Origin: Arenimonas sp.
Lineage (GTDB): Bacteria; Pseudomonadota; Gammaproteobacteria; Xanthomonadales; Xanthomonadaceae
Direction of reading: 5' to 3'
Length of the DNA stretch: 13,484 bases
Assembly: GCA_003497545.1 (NCBI GenBank)
Contig: DNNT01000160.1
Span: 1 to 13,484 of the forward strand
Shown here: one piece after another, positions 1 through 7,908 of the stretch
Layout of the letters: each line of letters starts with the position of its first letter
Position numbering within the stretch: position 1 is the stretch's first letter
Program-made: the position numbers and the translations under genes
Notes under the pieces: generated by a model
What the model was told of the DNA's origin: nothing
The model's database searches: none
Seen by the model: only the letters and a program-made list of their open reading frames with translations

Positions 1-1036
1 GAACGGCGATCTGCAGCCCGGCGGCATCGGCCATCGTGGCCAGCCGGGCAAAACCGGGGGCAGAGATCAGGCGCGGGCCATCATTGCCGGGCTGGCCGGG
101 ATAGCCGCCCACGACATGCGCCGTCCAGGTATCGAAGACGCCATCCATGAACATCTTGATCATGCCGAATTCCAGATTGCCCCGGGGCGGCGTCTGCGCG
201 CGGGCGATCAGGGCGGCCACACGTTCGGGCGGCTGATCTTCGGTCAGGTTCATCGGCAGTTTCACGCGGATCGGCAGGTCATCCGCGATTTCTGCAAAGA
301 GATCCGCCTGATAGAGGTTGCCATCCATGTTCACGGCCGAGGTGATGCCATGGCGGGCGAGTTCGTGGCAGGCACGAAGTATGGTGGCCTTGTCGTGATC
401 GCGTTGCGCGTCAGAGGGGCTGCCCGGCGGTTCCTGCCCGATCATCCCGGTACTGTCGCGCCCGCCGGTTGGGGTGTGGCAGCGCACCAGTTCCATCGCG
501 GCACCTTCGCGCAGCTCGCCGGTGGCTTGGCCGTCTGGGCCCATCACCACCTCTGACCCCGGCGGGGTGTCAGTGCCCTGCAGGATGCCTGCCAGCCGCA
601 GCGCGGCGGTATTGGCCCAGGCGGCGTGGTAATCGGTGGAGGTGATGAAGACCGGGCGATCCGCCACCGCCGCATCCAGCGCGTGGCGATCGGGGCGGCT
701 GCCCGGCCCGAGCATTTCGTAATTCGCGGCATAGGCGCAGAGGCAGGCGCCCGGCGGCAGGGTATCGGCAAAGCTGCGCAGCGCGGCGTTGAAGCCTTCG
801 CGAGTGGTGACATGGGCGAGGTTCAGCTGACCCAAGGCTGTGCCGCCCAGAAACAGATGCACATGGCTTTCGGTGAAGGCGGGCAGTAGGGTGGCGCCTG
901 CCGCGTCGATCACTTGCGTGGCCTGCGGGGCATCGGCATCGGGGCCGATCCAGGCAATCAGCCCATCTGCCACAGCCAGCGCCACGGGGCTGCCATCGGG
1001 AAAGCTGCGGGCATTGCGGATCACGAGGTCATTCAT
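1..1036 (-). CDS. YtcJ-like metal-dependent amidohydrolase (3' end cut by window edge)
   Basis: The reading frame is open from an ATG at 1036-1034 to the left edge, giving 345 codons of a family usually about 530-560 residues long. It starts MNDLVIRNAR, the short beta strand typical of amidohydrolase N-termini. It then carries the metal-binding HxH motif in LPAFTESHVHL (H58, H60), and IKMFMDG with K294 at the place where YtcJ/N-substituted formamide deformylase relatives have a conserved Lys-x-x-x-Asp-Gly. Members are cytoplasmic TIM-barrel enzymes hydrolysing C-N bonds of amides, formamides or ring compounds; the substrate cannot be read from the sequence. No signal peptide is visible. Only a weak GGTGA precedes the ATG, and no other in-frame start lies in the 25 bases upstream. 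It is the last visible gene of the cluster behind the ABC importer, separated from potD by a terminator, so its expression probably depends on read-through or a promoter I cannot see. Confidence 0.88.
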   Translation of the reverse strand, partial: MNDLVIRNARSFPDGSPVALAVADGLIAWIGPDADAPQATQVIDAAGATLLPAFTESHVHLFLGGTALGQLNLAHVTTREGFNAALRSFADTLPPGACLCAYAANYEMLGPGSRPDRHALDAAVADRPVFITSTDYHAAWANTAALRLAGILQGTDTPPGSEVVMGPDGQATGELREGAAMELVRCHTPTGGRDSTGMIGQEPPGSPSDAQRDHDKATILRACHELARHGITSAVNMDGNLYQADLFAEIADDLPIRVKLPMNLTEDQPPERVAALIARAQTPPRGNLEFGMIKMFMDGVFDTWTAHVVGGYPGQPGNDGPRLISAPGFARLATMADAAGLQIAV

Positions 1037-1046
1037 GGCGTCACCG

Positions 1047-1077
1047 AAGAAAAAGGCCCCCGACTGACGCCGGGGGC
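1047..1077 (-). terminator. Rho-independent terminator after the binding-protein gene
   Basis: On the minus strand, GCCCCCG (1077-1071) pairs perfectly with CGGGGGC (1062-1056) across an 8-base loop, and CTTTTTCTT (1055-1047) follows directly. A 7-bp all-GC stem plus a T-run is a textbook intrinsic terminator. It begins nine bases after the TAA of the potD-like gene (1088-1086). The amidohydrolase ATG lies only 11 bases past its end, so it would separate high-level binding-protein transcription from that downstream gene. Confidence 0.8.
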
Positions 1078-1085
1078 AGAGGGGG

Positions 1086-2102
1086 TTATTGCAGCAGCTG
1101 GGTCCAGACCTTGGTGACAAGATCCTGGGCTGCGGGCGAGCAAGTGCGCGAGAATTCCACCGGCACATTGGGGAACAGTTCCGGGGCGTTTTCGGGGGTG
1201 TATTTCGCCTTGCTCACGTCGATGGCGACCGGGGCGGAATGGCCGTAGAAATTATACTGCACGGTGGCGTTATCGACGCTCGACATGAAGTCGATGAATT
1301 TCTTGGCATTTTCCACATTCGGCGCGCCCTTCGGCACCACCATGCTGTCGAGCCAGCCCACGAGGCCCTCTTTCGGCATGGCATATTCGATGGGGGCCGC
1401 ATCGTTGAAGCGGATCTTCATCGAATTGCCATCCCACCAGAAATGCGCCGCCACCTCGCCGCCCGCGATGCGGTTTTCGATATTGTCGGAGGTATAGGCG
1501 GCGACGAAGGGCTTCTGTGCGGCCAGCAGGTCATAGACCTTCTTCATTTCGGCGGAATCTTCGGTGCAGAAGGGCACGCCCAGATAGAGCTGCGCCGCAC
1601 CCACGATTTCATCCGGGTAGGACAGCATGGCGATCTTGCCCTGCAGATCGGCCTCGGGTTCGAACAGCACCTTCCAGCTGTCGACCGCGCCTTTGTAGAG
1701 ATTGCGGTTCACCGTGAAACCGGCGGTGCCATAGGCCAGCGGGATGGAATATTCGTTGGTTTCATCCCACCACTGGCCGCGCCATTTGGCATCGACCGCC
1801 TGATAGGCCGCCAGGGAATGGGCGTCGATGTCTTCTAGCAGGCCTTCGTCGGCCATGATCTTGAGGAAGTGCTGCGAGGGGGTGACCAGATCATAGCCCG
1901 AAGCGCCGGCCTGAAGTTTCGTCAGCAGGTCTTCGTTGGAATTGTAGCCATCGACATTCACCTTGATGCCGGTTTCGGCGGTGAATTTGGCGATCAGCTC
2001 GGGCGAGATGCTGTCGGACCAGACGTAAAGGTTCAGCTCGCCCTCGGCCTGGGCGGCCAGCGGCAGGGCGAGGAAGGTGGAGGCGAGGAGGATGCGTTTC
2101 AT
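1086..2102 (-). CDS. potD: Periplasmic polyamine-type ABC substrate-binding protein (PotD/PotF family)
   Basis: This 338-residue protein is close to the usual 340-370 of PotD/PotF. A Sec signal peptide is clear: MKRILLASTFLALPLAAQA, with cleavage expected after residue 19. The mature protein opens ELNLYVWSDSISPELIAKF, the usual PotD/PotF start (YxW followed by an acidic stretch), and continues with NSNEDLLTKLQAG and YDLVTPSQHF, which are typical of the spermidine/putrescine binding fold. It would capture the ligand in the periplasm and deliver it to the two permeases encoded upstream. AGGAG sits 5 bases before the ATG, so the start is secure. It is last of the four importer genes, preceded by a stem-loop around the potC stop and followed by a terminator, an arrangement that suits extra production of a binding protein. 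The ligand could be a polyamine, but opine, aminoalcohol or amide-linked relatives are equally possible. The symbol denotes family only. Confidence 0.92.
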   Translation of the reverse strand: MKRILLASTFLALPLAAQAEGELNLYVWSDSISPELIAKFTAETGIKVNVDGYNSNEDLLTKLQAGASGYDLVTPSQHFLKIMADEGLLEDIDAHSLAAYQAVDAKWRGQWWDETNEYSIPLAYGTAGFTVNRNLYKGAVDSWKVLFEPEADLQGKIAMLSYPDEIVGAAQLYLGVPFCTEDSAEMKKVYDLLAAQKPFVAAYTSDNIENRIAGGEVAAHFWWDGNSMKIRFNDAAPIEYAMPKEGLVGWLDSMVVPKGAPNVENAKKFIDFMSSVDNATVQYNFYGHSAPVAIDVSKAKYTPENAPELFPNVPVEFSRTCSPAAQDLVTKVWTQLLQ

Positions 2103-2125
2103 GGTGGCTCCTGTCGGGGTTAAGG

Positions 2126-2142
2126 CCGGGGTTCAGCCCCGG
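2126..2142 (-). promoter_or_regulatory. Intercistronic stem-loop between potC and potD
   Basis: Arms CCGGGG (2126-2131) and CCCCGG (2137-2142) are perfect complements around a 5-base loop that contains part of the potC stop codon. No T-run follows on the minus strand, so it is not a terminator. Its place just upstream of the potD RBS suits an mRNA-stabilising or processing hairpin. The structure is seen; the role is inferred. Confidence 0.4.
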
Positions 2143-2924
2143 TTCGGGTTGCGGAAGGTGAGGATCAGGGCGAGCGTCGCAAGCACCAGCGAGCCCAGCA
2201 CGATCAGCGTGGAAATGGCGTTCAGCTCGGGCGTGGTGCCCTGCTTGATGAGGCCGAAGATATAGACGGGCAGGGTGGTGGACCCGCCGGAGTTGAGCAT
2301 GTTGGAGGTGATGAAATCATCCATCGAGATGACGAAGGCCAGCATCGCCCCGGCAAAGACCCCGGGCGCGATCAGGGGCAGCGTCACCCGGCGGAAGGCC
2401 AGCCAGGGGGTTGCATAAAGATCCTGTGCGGCTTCTTCGAAATCCGGCTCCATCCCCTGCAGGCGGGCGCGGATCGGCAGGAAGGCGAAGGGGATGCAGA
2501 AGGCGGTATGGGCGATGATCAGCTTTGCCATGCCGTTTTGCAGGCCAAGCTGCGAGAACAGGATCAGCACCGCCACGGCCAGCACGATTTCGGGCAGCAG
2601 CAAGGGCAGGTTGACCACGGTTTCGCTGATGCGGCGGAATTTCACATCCCGGCCGCGCACCAGCACCAGTGCGGCCATCAGCGCGATGGTGGTGGACAGG
2701 ACGGTTGCCACCGTGGCGACCTTGAGCGAGATGACCACCGCATTCATCAGCGCGGTATTGGCCAGCGCGCTTTCATACCATTTCAGGGAAAACCCGGTCC
2801 AGACCGTGGCAAGACGGCTTTCGTTGAAGCTGTAGGCGATGACCACGAGGATCGGCAGGTAAAGATACAGGAAGAACAGCGCGGTAAAGCTGCGGGCCAG
2901 GGGATAGCGTTTCACATCAGACAT
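2133..2924 (-). CDS. potC: Polyamine-type ABC importer inner-membrane permease (PotC/PotI family)
   Basis: This is a 263-residue permease beginning [13 protein letters not shown] place the start at 2924 and not at the in-frame ATG at 2951. The 2924 ATG has AAGGGG (2936-2931) 6 bases upstream and overlaps the potB stop by 8 bp, whereas the longer form would add MHCARKGPN deep inside potB. About six hydrophobic segments are visible: near residues 15-35 (LYLPILVVIAYSF), 60-95, 100-125, 130-150, 190-215 and 230-255. The cytoplasmic EAA loop, which docks on the ATPase, reads EEAAQDLYATPWLAFRRVTL, with Ala where the consensus Gly usually sits. It forms the translocation pore with the neighbouring PotB-like permease and is translationally coupled to it. 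Confidence 0.93.
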   Translation of the reverse strand: MSDVKRYPLARSFTALFFLYLYLPILVVIAYSFNESRLATVWTGFSLKWYESALANTALMNAVVISLKVATVATVLSTTIALMAALVLVRGRDVKFRRISETVVNLPLLLPEIVLAVAVLILFSQLGLQNGMAKLIIAHTAFCIPFAFLPIRARLQGMEPDFEEAAQDLYATPWLAFRRVTLPLIAPGVFAGAMLAFVISMDDFITSNMLNSGGSTTLPVYIFGLIKQGTTPELNAISTLIVLGSLVLATLALILTFRNPNRG

Positions 2925-3807
2925 GTTCGGCCCCTTTCGCGCGCAGTGCATTGACCATCAGGAAGATCATCACCAGCGCCATCAGCAGCACGGCAATGGC
3001 CGCGCCGAAGGGCCAGTTGCGGCCACCGCCGAATTGCGTCTGGATCAGGTTGCCCATCATCATCGACTTGCCGCCGCCCAGCAGGATCGGTTCCAGCACC
3101 GCGCCGAGGCTGGGGACGAAAACGAGGATGGCCCCGGCCATCAGACCCGGCATCGCCAGCGGCAGGATCACCCGCCGCGCCGTGACCCAGCGCGAGCCGT
3201 AAAGATCGTGGCTCGCCTCGATCAGCGCGGGGTCGAGCTTTTCGATGCTGGCGAAAACCGGCAGGATCATCAGGGGGATATAGCTGTAGACGAGGCCAGT
3301 CAGCATGGCGCCATCGGTGAACAGCAGGCTGTCCATATCCGCCACAAGGCCAAGGCCGCGCAGGGTTTTTTCGATCACGCCATCATTGCCCAGAATGATG
3401 ATCCAGGCATAGACCCGCACGATCATCGACACCCAGAACGGCAGGGTGACCAGATAGATCAGCACGGCCTTCATGCGCCCCGGCGCCTGCGCGATGGTAT
3501 AGGCGGCGGGCAGGGCCAGCACGGCGCAGATCAGCGTCGTCAGTGCCGAAAGCAGCAGGGTGCGCCCGATGATCGACAGATATTGCGGGGTGAAGGCCAG
3601 ATTGCCATCCCAGTCTTCCTCGAACAGGATCTGGATATAGGAGGCGGGCGAAAAGCCCCAGTCAAAGCCGCCATAGGCCCCCCGGCTGGCGAGGCTGACC
3701 ATGATGACGATGACGATGGGGATCACCAGCGTCAGGATCATCACGACCCAGGCGGGCGCGAGGCCCCAGATGCGGAAATCCGACAGATGGAAACGCGCGG
3801 GTTTCAT
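2917..3807 (-). CDS. potB: Polyamine-type ABC importer inner-membrane permease (PotB/PotH family)
   Basis: This 296-residue binding-protein-dependent permease begins [20 protein letters not shown]. About six membrane segments are visible, including [20 protein letters not shown] near residues 20-40, [20 protein letters not shown] near 87-107 and [20 protein letters not shown] near the C-terminus. The EAA loop [20 protein letters not shown] keeps the conserved Gly and the ILP end, as expected for the ATPase-coupling helix. Its ATG shares four bases with the upstream stop codon (ATGA at 3807-3804), so it is probably translated by coupling from the ATPase gene. Its own stop overlaps the start of the second permease. 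Family assignment is firm; the substrate is not determined. Confidence 0.93.
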   Translation of the reverse strand: MKPARFHLSDFRIWGLAPAWVVMILTLVIPIVIVIMVSLASRGAYGGFDWGFSPASYIQILFEEDWDGNLAFTPQYLSIIGRTLLLSALTTLICAVLALPAAYTIAQAPGRMKAVLIYLVTLPFWVSMIVRVYAWIIILGNDGVIEKTLRGLGLVADMDSLLFTDGAMLTGLVYSYIPLMILPVFASIEKLDPALIEASHDLYGSRWVTARRVILPLAMPGLMAGAILVFVPSLGAVLEPILLGGGKSMMMGNLIQTQFGGGRNWPFGAAIAVLLMALVMIFLMVNALRAKGAEHV

Positions 3808-4919
3808 TGCGTCAGCACCCGCGCGCTGTCGTGCCGGAAGCCGATCTTCACCGGGCGGCCGATTTCAAAGCTTTGTGAATGACTGGTCGCATTGCGGCGC
3901 GAGACGCGCAGGGCGATGCCGCCCACATCGACGGTGTAATGGGTGTAGCCGCCCATGTAGTTGCGGGCGCTGATGCGACCCTCCATCACCTCGGCCCCGT
4001 TTTGAAGGCTGGTGTCGGTAAGGCTGGCGGCCTGATCCTCCATCCCGATCTTTTCGGGGCGCAGGGACAGGGTGGCGCGGCTGCCCGCCACGGCGCCCTT
4101 GTGGAAGGTGGTCACGGTCTGGCCAAGCGGCGTGCGCACGGTGGCGCGGTTGCCATCGACGCCGATCACCTCGACATCCAGGAAGTTGGTTTCGCCGATG
4201 AAATCGGCGACAAAGCGGTTTTCCGGGTCTTCGTAGATCTCGTTCGGGGTGCCCAGATGCTGAATCTCGCCATGGCCCAGCACGCAGATGCGGTCTGACA
4301 TATCCAGCGCCTCTTCCTGATCGTGGGTCACGAAGACGAAGGTGATGCCGGTGGCGCGCTGCAATTCGCGCAATTCATCGCGCATCGCCTGCCGCAGCTT
4401 CAGATCCAGCGCCGAAAGCGGTTCGTCCAGCAGCAGCACCTTGGGTTGCGGCGCCAGCGCCCGGGCCAGCGCGACGCGCTGCTGCTGCCCCCCCGAAAGC
4501 TGCGCCACCTTGCGCCCGGCCAGATGTTCCAGCTTGACCAGAGCCAGCATCCGCGCGGCCGTTTCGGTGATTTCGGCTTTGGGTCGGCCCTGCATCTTCA
4601 GCGCGAACCCCACGTTTTCGGCCACGGTCAGATGCGGGAACAGGGCATAGCTTTGAAACACCGTATTCACTGGCCGCCGGTTGGGCGGCAGGTTCGTGAC
4701 CTCGGCCCCGTCGATCAGGATCATGCCGGAACTGGGCATTTCGAACCCGGCAATCAGCCGCAGGAGCGTGGTCTTGCCACAGCCCGAGGGGCCAAGCAGC
4801 GTGAAGAACTCGCCCTGCCGGATGGTCACGGATACATCATCCAGCGCGCGAACCGCTGCATCGCCCTGCCCGAAGGCCTTGATCGTGTTCCGCGCCTCGA
4901 TGGCATTCACATGGGTCAA
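3804..4919 (-). CDS. potA: ABC importer ATP-binding protein (PotA/PotG family)
   Basis: This 371-residue ATPase would power the importer from the cytoplasmic face. All nucleotide-binding elements are intact: Walker A GPSGCGKT (43-50), Q-loop Q89 in [10 protein letters not shown], signature LSGGQQQR (141-148), Walker B VLLLDEP (161-167) and switch His199 in VTHDQEEAL. The ~130 residues after GETNFLD form the C-terminal TOBE-type domain found in PotA and MalK relatives. The start is an unusual TTG (4919-4917), supported by GGAGG (4933-4929) nine bases upstream; a GTG three codons later is the alternative. It is the first gene of the importer operon, 69 bp after the amidase stop codon (gap 4920-4987), with a candidate -10 element between them. 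Confidence 0.95.
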   Translation of the reverse strand: MTHVNAIEARNTIKAFGQGDAAVRALDDVSVTIRQGEFFTLLGPSGCGKTTLLRLIAGFEMPSSGMILIDGAEVTNLPPNRRPVNTVFQSYALFPHLTVAENVGFALKMQGRPKAEITETAARMLALVKLEHLAGRKVAQLSGGQQQRVALARALAPQPKVLLLDEPLSALDLKLRQAMRDELRELQRATGITFVFVTHDQEEALDMSDRICVLGHGEIQHLGTPNEIYEDPENRFVADFIGETNFLDVEVIGVDGNRATVRTPLGQTVTTFHKGAVAGSRATLSLRPEKIGMEDQAASLTDTSLQNGAEVMEGRISARNYMGGYTHYTVDVGGIALRVSRRNATSHSQSFEIGRPVKIGFRHDSARVLTQ

Positions 4920-4928
4920 GGTGACTCG

Positions 4929-4953
4929 CCTCCGATATTTTGATCATATTTTG
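4929..4953 (-). promoter_or_regulatory. Candidate potA promoter/operator with RBS and 11-bp-spaced direct repeat
   Basis: The 68-bp gap between amidase and potA is strikingly AT-rich at its potA end. ATATTTTG occurs twice on the plus strand (4935-4942 and 4946-4953), exactly 11 bp apart, about one helical turn. On the minus strand TATGAT (4948-4943) matches a sigma-70 -10 box at 5 of 6 positions and would put transcription a few bases before the GGAGG RBS (4933-4929). I found no convincing -35 at 16-18 bp spacing (nearest TTGCGC is 21 bp away), so an activator or another sigma factor may be needed, or this may be only an operator. Confidence 0.4.
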
Positions 4954-4987
4954 CGACGGAATCGCCGTGGCGCAACAAAAACCTGAC

Positions 4988-6442
4988 CTATCCTTCAAGT
5001 TTCGCGTAATGCGCAATCCATGGTTGCGAATGTTCGATTTCTGCGCAAAGAGCGATTAATTCTTCATCGCTTCCAAAGCGTGCAGCCAGATGCACCCCCA
5101 ACGGCAACCCGTTGGATGACCAGCCAAGCGGCAGCGAGGCCGCAGGCTGGCCAGAGGCATTGAAGGCGGCGCAGAACGGCGAATAATCGAAGATCCCGCC
5201 CGGCCCGGTGCGATAGGCCAGATAATCTTCGGTATCATGGGCAAAACGCCCGATGCTGGCGGGCGGTTCGGCCAATGTGGCCGACAGGATGATGTCGCAG
5301 CCTGCGCCATCCTCGGGATCAAAGACCGCCGCCATATCGCGGCCAAAGGCATGGATGCGGCCCACCGACTCCAGATAATCCGCGCCGGACAGGGTGGCGG
5401 CATGGGCGATGGCGCCGCGCGTCACCCCCTCCACATCGCCGGGCTGCAGGGCGCGGCCCTTGGCGGCCAGCGCCTTGCGCACACCCAGGGCGGTGCCGCA
5501 GGCCACAATATCGGTCCAGGCCCGCATCATCGCCTTGATATCGGCCCTCGGGCGGCCCGGCTCTACATGATGGCCCAGGCTTTCCAGCAGCCGGGCGGTG
5601 GCCAGAACCGCTTCGCGCACTTCGGGGTGGATCGGATCGCCGGTAAAGGTGGTGTCGCAGACCATCACCCGCAACCGGCGCGGCGGGCGGCTGATTGCCT
5701 GCATATGGCCCCGTGCCAGCGGCGGTGCCCAATAGGGCGCGCCCGGATCGACGCCTTCGCAGGCATCCAGCATCGCGGCGGTGTCGCGCACGCTGCGCGT
5801 CAGGAACCCGTCGATCGCCATGCCGGCCCAGCCCTCGCCCGCATAGGGGCCATCGGGCAGCCGCGCCCGGGTGGGCTTGAACCCGAACAGCCCGCAGCTG
5901 GAGGCCGGTATCCGCACCGATCCGCCGCCATCCGACCCATGGGCGAAGGGCACGATGCCCGCCGCCACCGCCGCCCCGGCCCCGCCCGATGATCCGCCCG
6001 AGGTGTGATCCAGGTTCCAGGGGTTGCGCGTCGGGCCGCCATAAACCGCCGCCTCGGTCGCGGCGCCGATGCCGCCTTCGGGGCTGGTGGTCCGGCCCCA
6101 GGTCACCACGCCGCTGGCGCGGATGCGGGCAAAGATCGCGGAATCCCGCGCATATTGCGTATCGGCCAGCAGGTTTGATCCGTTATGCGACGGAAAATCC
6201 ACTGCCTCGCAGCCCAGATCCTTCAGCAGGAAGGGCACGCCGCGAAACGGCCCGCGCGGCAGGCCTGCGGCAATGGACCGCCGCGCGACGGCTTCCTGCA
6301 CCAGCACCACGGCATTCAACCGGGGGTTCCATTGCGCCATCCGGTCCAGGCTGGCATCCAGCAGCGCATCGGGGCTGACGGCACCCCGCGCCACAAGGGC
6401 GGCAAGATCGGTGGCATCGCGGGCATCAAAGGCGGATAGCAT
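4988..6442 (-). CDS. Amidase-signature family hydrolase
   Basis: This 484-residue cytoplasmic amidase is of normal family length. I start it at the ATG at 6442, which has AGGAGA (6454-6449) six bases upstream. An in-frame ATG at 6517 would add 25 residues (beginning MPASFSGCPLPGPAARL) without an RBS. The Ser-cisSer-Lys triad is complete: K74 in FLLKDLG, S151 in TSGGSSGG and nucleophile S175 in [13 protein letters not shown], with the standard 24-residue spacing between the serines. The Gly-rich GSDGGGS variant and overall feel recall 6-aminohexanoate-cyclic-dimer hydrolase (NylA-like) amidases more than GatA, and no gatB/gatC neighbours are present, so tRNA amidotransferase is unlikely. It reads into the ABC importer operon on the same strand, suggesting that it cleaves the imported amide or a product of it. 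The substrate is unknown. Confidence 0.92.
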   Translation of the reverse strand: MLSAFDARDATDLAALVARGAVSPDALLDASLDRMAQWNPRLNAVVLVQEAVARRSIAAGLPRGPFRGVPFLLKDLGCEAVDFPSHNGSNLLADTQYARDSAIFARIRASGVVTWGRTTSPEGGIGAATEAAVYGGPTRNPWNLDHTSGGSSGGAGAAVAAGIVPFAHGSDGGGSVRIPASSCGLFGFKPTRARLPDGPYAGEGWAGMAIDGFLTRSVRDTAAMLDACEGVDPGAPYWAPPLARGHMQAISRPPRRLRVMVCDTTFTGDPIHPEVREAVLATARLLESLGHHVEPGRPRADIKAMMRAWTDIVACGTALGVRKALAAKGRALQPGDVEGVTRGAIAHAATLSGADYLESVGRIHAFGRDMAAVFDPEDGAGCDIILSATLAEPPASIGRFAHDTEDYLAYRTGPGGIFDYSPFCAAFNASGQPAASLPLGWSSNGLPLGVHLAARFGSDEELIALCAEIEHSQPWIAHYAKLEG

Positions 6443-6696
6443 CGCGGTTCTCCTGTCATCTGGGGTCAGCCTAGCCGCCGGACCTGGGAGGGGGCATCCA
6501 GAAAACGACGCCGGCATGTCGTTCCGGCCTGTGGCCCTGCGGCAGCGGTGACGAAACGGGCGGCAGAGGGCGGAATTCCGATCATATTTCCGTGGGGTGC
6601 GGCGGATACGCCCTTGTCTGACGTTCGAAAGCCGTCACCGTCTGCCAAGGCCGGTGATCTTCGGACAAGCAGCAAGAATACCAAGGGGATTTCGAT
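6443..6696. promoter_or_regulatory. Divergent intergenic region between amidase and efflux operon
   Basis: This 254-bp region without a gene must hold the promoters for the amidase (leftward) and the efflux adaptor (rightward). Visible elements are the amidase RBS (6454-6449), an inverted repeat with AACGAC/GTCGTT arms (6504-6523), a perfect 10-bp palindrome CGGAATTCCG (6571-6580), and the AT-rich word GATCATATTT (6580-6589), which on the minus strand contains a TATGAT -10-like box for the amidase. The adaptor RBS AGGGGA lies at 6684-6689. I could not assign a confident -35/-10 pair for either gene. Confidence 0.5.
6504..6523. promoter_or_regulatory. Inverted repeat, possible operator
   Basis: Arms AACGAC (6504-6509) and GTCGTT (6518-6523) are exact complements separated by 8 bases, with 14 bp between arm centres. 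The dyad lies 62 bp upstream of the amidase start, in the shared amidase/efflux intergenic region, a plausible site for a dimeric repressor. Six-bp arms can also arise by chance, so this is only a candidate. Confidence 0.3.
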
Positions 6697-7902
6697 ATGG
6701 CGGATATGGGCGGAACAGGCGGGATGTGGCGGATGGGCCGGGCCATGGTGATCGGGTCGGTTCTGACACTGGCCGCGCTGCCGCTGCTGGCGCAGACCGG
6801 AGGGGGGGCAGGGCAAGCACCGACCAAGCCGCGTTCGGTGGGGGTGATTACCGCCGAACTGCAGGAGGTCCCGCGCAGCTATACCCTTCCGGGCCGGGCC
6901 GTTGCCTATGAACAGGCCGATATCCGCCCCCGGATGACCGGGGTGATTACCGAAATCCTGTATGAGCCGGGCAAGCCGATCACCCGTGGCGCCCCGATGT
7001 TCCAGCTGGATGACACCAGCGCCCGCGCCGATCTGCGCGCCGCCGAGGCGGCCGTGGGATCGGCCCGCGCGGGGGTGACGGTGCGCCGCTCCACGCTGGA
7101 CCGGGCGGAACGTCTGGTGGGGTCAGGCGTGACGCAGGCCGATCTGGAAACCGCCCGCGCCGAATATGAACAGGCCAAAGCCGCCCTGCAAAGCGCCGAA
7201 GCCGCGCTGGATCTGGCGGAAATCGAACTGGGCTGGACCACAGTGACCAGCCCGATTGACGGTATCTCGGGTCTGGCGCAGGTTTCGGTCGGGGATCTGG
7301 TGACGGCGAGCCAATCCGATATCATGGCCACGGTCACCCGGCTGGACCCGATCGAGGTGGATATGTTCGAACCCTCGGCCCGGATGCTGCAGATCCGCGA
7401 CGAGATCGAAAGCGGCCGCATCCGCGCGGCAGAACAGCTCAATATCACCCTGACACTGGAAAACGGCTCCACCTATGCGTCGCAGGGCGTTCTGGTCGCC
7501 TCGGGCAGCGAGGTTTCCACCACCACCGGCACGGTGGAATACCGCTTTCGTGCCGCCAACCCCGATGGCCGCATCCTGCCCGGCATGTTCCTGCGCGGCG
7601 CGCTGGAGATCGGGCGGATCGAAGGCATCCTGGTGCCGCAGATGATCACCTCGCGCGACAGGGCGGGCGCGCTGACCGTCTGGGTGGCCGAAGACGGCAA
7701 GGCGGTGCAGCGTCGCATCACCGCCGATGGCAGCCACCAGAACGCCTGGGTCGTGGTGGATGGCCTGAAGGACGGCGAGCAGTTGATCGTCGATGGCACC
7801 ACCAATCTGCGCGCGGGCGCCGAAGTGGCCCCGGTGCCGGTGCGGATCGACGAAAACGGCGTGGTGCGCGACGTTGAAACCGCCCCGGCGCAATCGGAGT
7901 AA
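6697..7902 (+). CDS. RND efflux periplasmic adaptor (AcrA/MexA membrane-fusion family)
   Basis: This 401-residue adaptor would bridge an inner-membrane RND pump to an outer-membrane channel. The N-terminus has a basic, then hydrophobic export signal (GRAMVIGSVLTLAALPLLAQ, residues 14-33). There is no lipobox cysteine, unlike AcrA and MexA, so it is probably a soluble or signal-anchored form. After beta-barrel strands (VGVITAELQEVPRSYTLPG) comes the first lipoyl half (MTGVITEILYEPGKPITRGA, 80-99), an Ala/Arg/Glu-rich alpha-helical hairpin (about 107-178) and the second lipoyl half (TSPIDGISG, 184-192). Barrel and membrane-proximal domains fill the rest. AGGGGA sits 7 bases before the ATG. It ends 6 bases before the pump gene, so the two are co-transcribed. 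Its Asp codons are mixed (13 GAT, 10 GAC by hand count), like the genes to its left and unlike most of the pump gene. Confidence 0.93.
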   Translation: MADMGGTGGMWRMGRAMVIGSVLTLAALPLLAQTGGGAGQAPTKPRSVGVITAELQEVPRSYTLPGRAVAYEQADIRPRMTGVITEILYEPGKPITRGAPMFQLDDTSARADLRAAEAAVGSARAGVTVRRSTLDRAERLVGSGVTQADLETARAEYEQAKAALQSAEAALDLAEIELGWTTVTSPIDGISGLAQVSVGDLVTASQSDIMATVTRLDPIEVDMFEPSARMLQIRDEIESGRIRAAEQLNITLTLENGSTYASQGVLVASGSEVSTTTGTVEYRFRAANPDGRILPGMFLRGALEIGRIEGILVPQMITSRDRAGALTVWVAEDGKAVQRRITADGSHQNAWVVVDGLKDGEQLIVDGTTNLRAGAEVAPVPVRIDENGVVRDVETAPAQSE

Positions 7903-7908
7903 GCGGGG

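Noticed and set aside
2923..3882. A 319-codon plus-strand open frame opposite the PotB-like permease
   Set aside because: It is rich in His, Gln, Asp and Arg with no domain. The opposite strand encodes a permease with membrane segments, EAA loop and start/stop overlaps with its neighbours.
6443..6517. N-terminal extension of the amidase (25 residues)
   Set aside because: The ATG at 6517 lacks an RBS, whereas AGGAGA precedes the ATG at 6442 and family alignment starts there.
6546..6640. Inverted words CGGTGACG (6546-6553) and CGTCACCG (6633-6640)
   Set aside because: Eight-bp complementary words about 80 bp apart are expected about this often by chance in a 250-bp region, and nothing else supports an operator.
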